Below are positions 20,037 to 29,679 of a DNA stretch of 32,030 bases, one piece after another (position 1 is the stretch's first letter; the number at the start of each line of letters is the position of its first letter). The stretch comes from Frankia sp. AiPs1 (lineage in GTDB: Bacteria; Actinomycetota; Actinomycetes; Frankiales; Frankiaceae), in NCBI RefSeq assembly GCF_023716945.1, contig NZ_JAMQQF010000023.1, forward strand, positions 1 through 32,030, given 5' to 3'. Both the position numbers and the translations under genes were made by a program. A model generated the notes under the pieces. The model was not told the DNA's origin. It saw only the letters and a list, made by a program, of their open reading frames with translations, and searched no databases.

Positions 20037-22622
20037 TCAGCCGTCCTCGTCGACAAGCACGTCCGCGGGAGTCTCCTCGTCGGCGGGAGTCTCCTCGTCA
20101 ACGAGGAGGTCCTCATCCTCGAGCAGGACCGGTGGCACGGGTAGGTCCTGCGGCGCGGTTGCGTCCAGCAGCAACCGGACCTCCCGCATCCGGCGGACCA
20201 GCGCCGGATCCACCGCGGCCAGGTCGAGCAGGCTGTGCTGGCTGTCGATCAGACGTCCCCAGATCACCCCCCGGCCCGCCTCCAACAGTTCCACGGCGCG
20301 GGCCGGTTCCTCATCCGCCGACAGCCAGACGGCCGCCGCGTCGCTGGGCAGCCCCGAGTAGTCGGCGAGGACCCGCTCGACGTCGACCCGGTCGAGGCCG
20401 TGCCAGGCGGCCAGGGGGAGCAGATCGACAGCGGCCGCGTAGCCCTCGGTGCCGGCGTCCGGGGCGCGGGAGGTGACCGAAACGGCCCAGGTCCAGGCCG
20501 CGGTGATCCGCGTCGACGACGGCGCGGTCGACGTGTCCGCAGCCGCCCGCCAGGCCGTCACCGCCTGCTCGGCGTCCTGAGGATCACCGCCGATCTCGTG
20601 GCGCCGCCAGTAGGCGACGGCCAGATTGGTGAGGTACCCCGCCCGAGCCGGATGGTCGACTGCGCTCGCCTCGAGCGCCTCATGCCCGACCCGAACCGCC
20701 TCGTCAAGGATGGGCAGGCCCCCCTCCCGATCAGCATCCACCTGATCGGCATCGTCACGGGCGGCATCGTCACGGGCGGCGTCATCCCGATCGGCGTCGA
20801 ACTGGCCGCGCAGGTACGCGGCCAGATTGGCCCGGTAGCCGGGACCGTGCGCCGAGTGCAGCGGGGTGCGGCGGACGGCCTCCCGGGCGGCGAGGACCGC
20901 GGTGCGGAGGTCCCTCGGGTCCCCGGCGGCCTCGAACCGGGTGTGCAGGGCACCGGCGAGGTTCGACCAGTACATCGCGCGGTCGGGGTCGCCCGCCGGG
21001 GTGATGTGCACCGCCTCGGCCGCGAACTCGATCGCCGCGTCCGCGTCGGCGCGCTCGTCGTGCAGCTCGAACCGGTGGCCGTGGGCGAGGCTGAGGTTGG
21101 TCAGGTATCCGGCCCGCGCCGGATGCCCGGGCGGCAGCAGCTCCAGGGCGCGTCGTCCCGCCGTGACCGCGTCGGTGGCGTCGTCGGAGCGGCCGGCATG
21201 CGCGTGCCGCGTCATCAGCGTGGTGCACAGGTTCATCAGCCGACCCGCGAGCAGCGGATGGTTCGACGCGCTGCCGGCCACGGCGTCGCGACAGGCATCG
21301 ACGGCCTGCTCCAGGTCGGCCAGCCGGCCGGTCGCCTCGAACCGGCTCCGCAGCAGGAATCCGAGGTTCGACAGCCGGCCGGCATGCTCCGGCGCACCCG
21401 GACGGGTGCCGTCGACAGCCTCCTGGGCCGCGGTGACCGCGGCGTCGTGATCGGCGATGCTGCCGGTTGCCTCACACCTCGAGTGGTACAGCACCGCGAG
21501 GTTGCCGAGGAACCTGGCGCGTTCCGGCGTTCGCCGGTCGACCGCGTCGACCGCCCCGGCGGCGGCGTCGATCGCCTCCGCCAGGTCCGCCAGGTCGCCC
21601 GTTCGCTCGAACCGGGTGAGCAGGACGATCGACAGGTTGCACCGGCGACCGGCGAGTTCGCGGTGGTCCGCGGGCGTCGCGGCCACGGCGGCCCGGGCAG
21701 CGCTGACGGCCTCCGCCAGATCGGCTGGTGCCCCCTGGTGCTCGAACCGGGTCATCAGCACCAGCGCCAGGTTCGCTTGGCGACCGGCGGTCACCGGATG
21801 GTCGGCGGGCAGCGCGGCCAGCGCTTCGCGGTCCAGGGAGATCGCCTCGTCCAGATCGGACAGCTCGCCGTGACGGTCGAAGCGCAGCAGCAACGCATGG
21901 CCCACGTTCGACCGGTAGCCGGCGAGGTCGGCCGGTTCCGCCAGTTCGCCGCGGTGGGCTGCCCGGGCCGCCGCGTCGGCGACCGCCGCCCGACCCAGGT
22001 TGACGGCTGCGGCAAGATCCTCATCGGCGCCGGCGTGCTCGAATCGGGCCAGGAACGCTGTCGCCGCGTTCGACAGCCGGCCAGCGCGGTCCGGGTCGTC
22101 CACCGCGGTTGCCCGCGCCGCCCGCAGCGCCAGCGTGACGGCCCGGCCGAGGTCCGCCTCGTCACCGACGAGTTCAAACCGCAGTCGCCAGGCCATCGCG
22201 AGATTCGCCAGCGCGGCGAGGTTGCCGTCATCGCCATCAGCGGCATGACCGGCGTCACCGCTTTCGGGATCACCGCTCTCGGGATCACCGCCTTCGGGAT
22301 CGCCGCCGTCGGGATCGCCGCCGTCGGGATCGGCCGTGAGGGCGGCCACCGCGCCGTCCAGGTCCCCCACGGCACCGGACCGGACGAATCGATTCAGCCG
22401 GGCGGCGCCCAGGTTCCGCCGGACCCGCACACCCAGCGGGTGATCGGGCCGGATCAATGCCTCGGCCTGTTCCAGCAGGTCGACGACCTGGCTCAGACCG
22501 TCCAGCGATTCGATGGATTGCGCCTCGTCGGACAGCCGCTCGGCCTGCGCGGCAAGCCGCCGAGCCCGCTCCAGGTCCCTCGGCTCGGGCTCGGATGTAC
22601 GGGGTTCCGTTGGTGAGGCCAC
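20037..22622 (-). CDS. Second large tetratricopeptide-repeat protein, lacking a protease domain
   Basis: 861 residues from GTG 22622. It carries many repeats of the same class as its neighbour ('NLALVLMTRFEHQGAPADLA', 'NLSIVLLTRFERTGDLADLA', 'NLAVLYHSRCEATGSIADHD', 'NLGFLLRSRFEATGRLADLE', 'NLAGALHTRFEAAGDPRDLR'). The end ('RAVELLEAGRGVIWGRLIDS', then 'LVRRMREVRLLLDATA') again matches the stretch that precedes CHAT in fused proteins, but the gene then ends with an acidic tail containing ETPADEETPADVLVDEDG. No CHAT follows on this strand. It converges on the CHAT gene (28 bases apart) and is followed upstream by a CATRA-associated small protein gene. It may be a decoy, scaffold or regulator. 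Two in-frame Asp-rich minisatellites interrupt it. Confidence 0.85.
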   Translation of the reverse strand: MASPTEPRTSEPEPRDLERARRLAAQAERLSDEAQSIESLDGLSQVVDLLEQAEALIRPDHPLGVRVRRNLGAARLNRFVRSGAVGDLDGAVAALTADPDGGDPDGGDPEGGDPESGDPESGDAGHAADGDDGNLAALANLAMAWRLRFELVGDEADLGRAVTLALRAARATAVDDPDRAGRLSNAATAFLARFEHAGADEDLAAAVNLGRAAVADAAARAAHRGELAEPADLAGYRSNVGHALLLRFDRHGELSDLDEAISLDREALAALPADHPVTAGRQANLALVLMTRFEHQGAPADLAEAVSAARAAVAATPADHRELAGRRCNLSIVLLTRFERTGDLADLAEAIDAAAGAVDAVDRRTPERARFLGNLAVLYHSRCEATGSIADHDAAVTAAQEAVDGTRPGAPEHAGRLSNLGFLLRSRFEATGRLADLEQAVDACRDAVAGSASNHPLLAGRLMNLCTTLMTRHAHAGRSDDATDAVTAGRRALELLPPGHPARAGYLTNLSLAHGHRFELHDERADADAAIEFAAEAVHITPAGDPDRAMYWSNLAGALHTRFEAAGDPRDLRTAVLAAREAVRRTPLHSAHGPGYRANLAAYLRGQFDADRDDAARDDAARDDADQVDADREGGLPILDEAVRVGHEALEASAVDHPARAGYLTNLAVAYWRRHEIGGDPQDAEQAVTAWRAAADTSTAPSSTRITAAWTWAVSVTSRAPDAGTEGYAAAVDLLPLAAWHGLDRVDVERVLADYSGLPSDAAAVWLSADEEPARAVELLEAGRGVIWGRLIDSQHSLLDLAAVDPALVRRMREVRLLLDATAPQDLPVPPVLLEDEDLLVDEETPADEETPADVLVDEDG
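22255..22329 (-). repeat. 15-bp in-frame tandem repeat, five copies, inside the second TPR gene
   Basis: Five consecutive 15-base units, (T)C(A/G)CCGC(T/C)(T/C/G)TCGGGA on the plus strand, at 22255-22329. They encode the minus-strand run GDP(D/E)(G/S)GDP, an acidic linker after the first TPR unit. The last two units are identical. Confidence 0.9.
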
Positions 22623-22663
22623 CCGATCACTGTGCGGCCAGGCCGGGCCGTTACGGAAGGTTG

Positions 22664-23017
22664 CTAGGTCCCGCTTCCTGCTCGGGGCTCGTCCGCTTTG
22701 CCCGCCTTGCTAGCTCTGTTCGCTTTGTCTGGTGGCACCAGTCGGTGGACGAGCTTCATCGACTCGGTGCGGGTGTCGGGCGGCGGGGTCGACGTCGCGC
22801 CGCCCTCCTGCTGGCTGGGCCCGCGCAGCCCGTCGAGATCGAGAATCGCCTCGGCCATGACGTGGACGTCCCGTGCGTCGAACGCCACGGCGAGTTCCTT
22901 GACCAGGGCATCGACCTCGGACCAGCCGGCCGCGGACAGTTCCAGGCCCAGAGCCCGGTGCACCGCTGCCGCGCCGTCCTTCCGCAGTGCTTCGAACGTG
23001 CCTGAGGGCTCCGTCAC
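22664..23017 (-). CDS. CATRA-associated small protein
   Basis: 117 residues from GTG 23017, with a strong AAGGGGGG site six bases upstream. 'AAAVHRALGLELSAAGWSEV', 'VDALVKELAVAFDARDVHVM' and 'AEAILDLDGLRG' match the small helical protein that accompanies CATRA (caspase/TPR repeat-associated) conflict systems, as I recall that family. A conserved Pro-rich stretch and a basic tail follow ('VHRLVPPDKANRASKAGKAD'). Its biochemical role is unknown. It sits divergently, 131 bases from the large CATRA-type gene and next to the second TPR gene, exactly the company this family keeps. Confidence 0.75.
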   Translation of the reverse strand: MTEPSGTFEALRKDGAAAVHRALGLELSAAGWSEVDALVKELAVAFDARDVHVMAEAILDLDGLRGPSQQEGGATSTPPPDTRTESMKLVHRLVPPDKANRASKAGKADEPRAGSGT

Positions 23018-23148
23018 GGCTGGCCCCCCTTCCTGATCGTCCCGACAGGGATTCCAACGCTCGACCTCGACGAACCGTGCCAACACCGCTACCGGCGGAA
23101 GCATCATGGGGTCGTGCCGTGGCGCGACGCCGTCGGGGAGGACGTCAC

Positions 23149-25644
23149 ATGGGTGGAGACCAGCCGCCGGTCGACGAGCCGGCCGAGCCACCCGCCGTCG
23201 CGTGCCCTCAGGGCCGGCCGACCAGGTTCGCCGCGGAGGACGAGGACGCGGTACGAGATCTGGCCCCGCTGCTCGCGCAGGGTGGTACGGTCGACCACGC
23301 CCGGTCGCGCTCCGCCCGTCGTCGGGACGAGGCGAGGCTGGCCGACCCGTTCCTGCCGGCGCTGCTGACCGGGCTGGTCGTGGCGGTCGACCACCCGTCG
23401 CCGGCCGCAGCCTGGGAACGGCTGCGGAGCCTGTGGACCATCATCCGTACCGGCCTGGACCTCCCGGAACCGATCGCGCCGATCGCCGGTCTACCGCAGT
23501 CCCTCGACCCGCCGGTGGACCCGCCCGACGGCAACGGCGCGATGCGCCTTGCGGCCGCCGCCCGCCGCCCCGGGCCGGGGCTGTGGCAGGCGGTACTGCA
23601 CACCGACGGCGAGCTGGCCTGTGTACGGGTGATGCGGTGCCCGCCGGACACCGACCATCCGAGCCCTGGGCCCGCGGCCGGGGTCGGGGTCGGAGGCGCC
23701 GCAGCCACAGTCGGGGTCGGGGTCGGGGTCGCCAGGAATCGATGGGCGGCGGTCGGCGCCGCCTGGTCCAAGCTCGAGCGTGACTGGGACGCCGTGCGGT
23801 CCGCGGGAGTCGCCGTGTCGCCGGCCATCATCGGGGAGACCCGGATTCGCGTGGCGCTCGACCGCGACGGTGGCCGGGACCTCGCGTCGCTGCCCCTCCC
23901 GGGTGCCGAGGCCGGCTGGTCGCGGCGCTGGGGCACCGTCGCGCCGGGGGCGCGCCTGTGGGAGACGTCCTGCTCGGACGACGTCCGGGCCTGTCGCAAC
24001 CTGGTGCTGGTCGTCCCGCCCGAGCAGGAGCTTGCGGTCGATCACGCCCTCTGGGCCCGCGGCGACGGCACGCTGCCGCCGCTGGCCCGCTACTTCGCCC
24101 GCGCGGCCATGCTGCGCTACCAGCTTCACGTTTTCGACGGCGGCCGCCCGACCGGCGCCCTGCGCCGACGACTGGACGAGATCGTGGACGACCTTCTCGC
24201 CGCGCAGCCCGTCCTGACCGGCCGCGGCACCCCTTTCGGCAGCGACATCCCTCTCGGCAGCGACATCCCACCCGGCCATGACGTCCCTCCCGGCCGGGAG
24301 GGTCCGTCCGTCCAGGTCGGCGCGTCCGTTCGGGACGCCACGCTGCCGCGCCGGTTCGGCCGGGACCGTGCGCTGGCCGCGACTGCGGCATCGCGGCTGG
24401 CGGACATGCAGCGCACGGTGCGGCGTCTCGGCACGGCGATGACACACGACCTGACCGCCTCGGCGGTTCCACTCCCCGCGGTAGGACCGTTCGCCGCCGA
24501 CGTCGAACTGTGCCGCTGGTTCGCCGGACGGGTCGAGGACGAACGCGCCGACCTGCGTGCGGTGCTCGACCGGGCGGCGGCCGTCGCGCCGCTCGTGGCG
24601 AGTCCCTCTGTGGACGTCACGCCATCTCGCCCGGCAATCATCACCGAACGCTACGGTGATCGCATGCGTGCGGACGGCGAGCCGGGACGGAGCGCGCCGG
24701 TCGTCGGGCTGATCACCGCGCTGCCCGAGGAGTTCGCGGCGGTGCGGCTGTTCCTGGACACCGGGACGGACCTCGTGCTGCCCGACGACCCCAATCTGTA
24801 CCTGCGCTCGGACCTGCGCACCCCGCGGGGACTACTCCCGGTGGTCGTCTCGCAGCTCACCCGGCCGGGCAACAACGTGGCCGCGGCGATGTGCTCGGCC
24901 CTGCTCGCGGGTTTCCCGACCGTCCGCGACGTGATCATGTTGGGTATCGCGGCAGCGATCCCGTCGCCGGACCGGCCGGACCACCACGTACGCCTCGGTG
25001 ACGTCGTCGTCGCTACCGAGGGCGTCGTCCAGTACGACAACGTGAAACTGGTCGGCGATGCCGAGCCGGTCCTCAGGGAACCACCGCACACGCCGGCTGC
25101 GTACCTGCTGTCGCGCGTGCGACGGCTCGCGGCCGACGAATTTCGTGACTACCGTCCGTGGGAGGACTATCTCGCCACGTCCGCTGGATACAAGCAGTTC
25201 CGCCGTCCGCCAGCCGGGTCGGACATCCTGCTCGACCCGGTCACCGGTGCCCGGCGGTCGCATCCGAGCCAGCGGTCACGGCGACGCGGCCTACCGATGA
25301 TCCACCACGGTCGCATCGGCAGTGCGAACATTCTCCTTCGCGACCCGGCGATCCGGGATCGGCTGCGCGACGCGCACCGGATCCTGGCGGTGGAGATGGA
25401 GGGTTCCGGCGTTGCCGACGGCGCCTGGCTGCGTCAGGTCGGCCATCTCGTCGTACGGGGCACATGCGACTACGCCGACCAGGCGAAGAACGACGTCTGG
25501 CACAACTACGCCAGCCTCGCTGCCGCCGCCTACACCCGCGCCCTGCTCGACCTGTACGAACCCCCACATCCGCCATCGCCCTCGCCAGGGCCATCGCCAT
25601 CGGCAGGGCCACCGCCACCGCCCGATCGAGGAGCTTCACGCTGA
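23149..25644 (+). CDS. CATRA-type conflict protein with C-terminal nucleoside phosphorylase-like effector domain
   Basis: 831 residues from ATG 23149 (GGGGAGG seven bases upstream). Residues about 60-350 look like the CATRA N-terminal region ('DPFLPALLTGLVVAVDHPSP', 'LWQAVLHTDGELACVRVMRC', 'RNLVLVVPPEQELAVDHALW'), and 395-485 like a helical C-terminal CATRA region. Residues 515-803 are a purine nucleoside phosphorylase-fold domain: 'VVGLITALPEEFAAVRLF', 'VIMLGIAAAIPSPD', 'VRLGDVVVATEGVVQYDNVK', 'ILAVEMEGSGVADGAW' with Glu749, and 'VRGTCDYADQAKNDVWHNYA' with Asp774. These are the nucleoside-binding and acid positions of the fold. Such domains act as nucleotide-cleaving effectors in several bacterial immune systems. 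The tail from 804 is Pro-rich and encoded by a degenerate repeat. Confidence 0.82.
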   Translation: MGGDQPPVDEPAEPPAVACPQGRPTRFAAEDEDAVRDLAPLLAQGGTVDHARSRSARRRDEARLADPFLPALLTGLVVAVDHPSPAAAWERLRSLWTIIRTGLDLPEPIAPIAGLPQSLDPPVDPPDGNGAMRLAAAARRPGPGLWQAVLHTDGELACVRVMRCPPDTDHPSPGPAAGVGVGGAAATVGVGVGVARNRWAAVGAAWSKLERDWDAVRSAGVAVSPAIIGETRIRVALDRDGGRDLASLPLPGAEAGWSRRWGTVAPGARLWETSCSDDVRACRNLVLVVPPEQELAVDHALWARGDGTLPPLARYFARAAMLRYQLHVFDGGRPTGALRRRLDEIVDDLLAAQPVLTGRGTPFGSDIPLGSDIPPGHDVPPGREGPSVQVGASVRDATLPRRFGRDRALAATAASRLADMQRTVRRLGTAMTHDLTASAVPLPAVGPFAADVELCRWFAGRVEDERADLRAVLDRAAAVAPLVASPSVDVTPSRPAIITERYGDRMRADGEPGRSAPVVGLITALPEEFAAVRLFLDTGTDLVLPDDPNLYLRSDLRTPRGLLPVVVSQLTRPGNNVAAAMCSALLAGFPTVRDVIMLGIAAAIPSPDRPDHHVRLGDVVVATEGVVQYDNVKLVGDAEPVLREPPHTPAAYLLSRVRRLAADEFRDYRPWEDYLATSAGYKQFRRPPAGSDILLDPVTGARRSHPSQRSRRRGLPMIHHGRIGSANILLRDPAIRDRLRDAHRILAVEMEGSGVADGAWLRQVGHLVVRGTCDYADQAKNDVWHNYASLAAAAYTRALLDLYEPPHPPSPSPGPSPSAGPPPPPDRGASR

Positions 25645-25714
25645 GCCCCGCCGACACGCCGGACGCGGCCTTGCCTTCCGCAGGTACCGCCCAAGCCCCC
25701 GATAAGGAGTCGTG

Positions 25715-28199
<2,485 letters not shown>

Positions 28200-28255
28200 T
28201 CCAGCTCCCCCCGCACCACCCAGCGCACGCGCTGGGCAGCACCACCGTCACGACG

Positions 28256-28284
28256 AAGGCGGCTCCGGCTCACGGGGCCGCCTT
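28256..28284 (+). terminator. groEL terminator hairpin
   Basis: AAGGCGGC (28256-28263) pairs with GCCGCCTT (28277-28284) over a 13-base loop and is followed by TTCG. It lies 57 bases after the groEL stop. A second perfect hairpin, CCCAGCGC / GCGCTGGG, sits before it at 28219-28236. Confidence 0.75.
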
Positions 28285-29001
28285 TCGCCGTCTCACCCGC
28301 CGCCCGGTTCGCGTTCGCGCGCCGACCGTCCGCGGCCCGGCCACCCTGGCCCACGACGCCAAACCCTGCGCTACCTTCCGCCCGGACCGGGGCCAGCGCA
28401 CCACGCGACCGCTCCAGGCTGCAGCCGGTCCGCTGCCGCGTCAATGCCGCGATACCCCTTTATCGGGGTGATTAATATCAGAGTCGTAGGTCACGCCGAA
28501 AGCGTGCATCACAGACGGCTGCATCCACATCGCCCCGGCAAAGCCGACATATCCGGCCCTTCATCGGGTTTTGACCGCTCAGGAAGATCGCTGAAGGCCC
28601 TCGCCAGCTTCCCCAGGAAGATCGCCGAAGGCGATCTGACGGAAACCCCGAACGGCGCCCTGGGCCCAGGGGTCCCCGTGAATCGCCGAAGGCGATTCAC
28701 GGGGGAAGGCCCGCCTCCGCGGACGGGAGGTTCCGCGGAGGCGGGCTCGTCGGCCTGGGAGCGACGCCACTCGGGACGGAGCGAGCGCCGGGAGGTGCTC
28801 CCAAAGACGACCTTGCGCCAAGAAAGGTCCTCGACCACCGGCAACGGCGATCAAGTTACCATCGGGATATTGGAGCAGACAAGAGCTTTATGTCACTTCT
28901 TTTCAACAATTCGCGGCGGGGGCGGTTAGGACTCGACTATTTGCACGACACGGACAATTAACGCAGCCGAGCTTTCGACAGGACCGCCCCAGCGGGGCAC
29001 C
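28285..29001. other. Non-coding interval between groEL and Uma2-like gene
   Basis: About 700 bases with no convincing gene; long frames here show no family signature. The middle (28581-28803) is packed with perfect hairpins listed separately. The last 150 bases are clearly less GC-rich (for example TTTATGTCACTTCTTTTCAA near 28888-28907) and probably hold the promoter of the Uma2-like gene, though no exact boxes can be given. A small CCCC/GGGG hairpin with a TTTAT-type loop occurs near 28456-28470. Confidence 0.5.
28581..28803. repeat. Array of stable hairpins with GAA triloops; candidate structured RNA or mobile palindromic element
   Basis: Seen directly: a 17-bp direct repeat AGGAAGATCGC(T/C)GAAGG at 28581-28597 and 28615-28631; hairpin AGATCGCC-GAA-GGCGATCT (28619-28637); self-complementary CCCTGGGCCCAGGG (28658-28671); a perfect 14-bp stem CCCCGTGAATCGCC-GAA-GGCGATTCACGGGG (arms 28674-28687 and 28691-28704); another perfect 14-bp stem, GCCCGCCTCCGCGG with its complement (28709-28722 and 28733-28746, ten-base loop); and an outer TGGGAGC / GCTCCCA pair (28757-28763, 28797-28803). 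Two hairpins share the ATCGCC-GAA-GGCGAT core. No open frame uses the region. Confidence 0.85.
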
Positions 29002-29601
29002 ATGGGCACTGTGGTCCAGGCACCCGCGCAGCCCCGCTCCCACCGTCCGTCCGTAACCGTGCCCGCGCCTCCGGTCACGGTCGAGGATCTGGATGCCGGC
29101 GGGTACGGTGATGCCCGGCTGGAGCTGCTCGACGGGCTGTGCCTCGTGCGCCCGTGGCCGACGCCGCTGCGCGCCCGGGTGACCAGCCGGCTGACCCGCT
29201 TGCTGACGCAGGCTGCGACCTCCGGCGCCCACGTGCTCCCCGCCGGCGTCGGGGTGGAGCTGTCGGCGCGATCCCTGCTCGTGCCGGACATCGTCGTCGC
29301 CGCGAGCGCCGAGGTGGTGGGCCGCCGGCTGCGGGAGACGCCTTACCTGGTCGTCGAGGTCGCGGATGCGAGCACCCGCCGCTACGACCGCACGCTGAAG
29401 CTCGACCTCTACCGGGAGCGCGGGGTCCCGGCATGCTGGCTGATCGATCCGGATACGGCGACGCTGGAGGCGTTCGAGCTGGTCGGCGGCGTGTACCTGA
29501 CCGCCAACGCGGCTGGCCCGGACGGTGAGTTCAACGCGACACGACCGTTCCCGGTCACCGTCCGGCCCGCCGAACTGATCGACCCGCCCGACGCCGAGTA
29601 A
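29002..29601 (+). CDS. Uma2-family (DUF820) PD-(D/E)xK nuclease-fold protein
   Basis: 199 residues from ATG 29002. The Uma2 pattern is clear: 'GYGDARLELLDGLCLVRPWP' (N-terminal Glu/Leu/Asp strand), 'LLVPDIVVAA' (catalytic-type Asp), 'PYLVVEVADASTRRYDRTLK' (Glu-x-Val plus Lys), then 'LYRERGVPACWLIDPDTATL'. The fold is that of restriction endonucleases; physiological roles are mostly unknown and these proteins are abundant in cyanobacteria and actinobacteria. All active-site-like acidic and Lys positions are present. It converges on the helicase gene and shows no partner. Confidence 0.92.
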   Translation: MGTVVQAPAQPRSHRPSVTVPAPPVTVEDLDAGGYGDARLELLDGLCLVRPWPTPLRARVTSRLTRLLTQAATSGAHVLPAGVGVELSARSLLVPDIVVAASAEVVGRRLRETPYLVVEVADASTRRYDRTLKLDLYRERGVPACWLIDPDTATLEAFELVGGVYLTANAAGPDGEFNATRPFPVTVRPAELIDPPDAE

Positions 29602-29679
29602 GCGGCGACCCGACGAGTTCGGCGCCCCGCAGCACCGCCGCAGGCAGGGCGCAGGCCGGCGCACGGCGGGCCAGACTGG

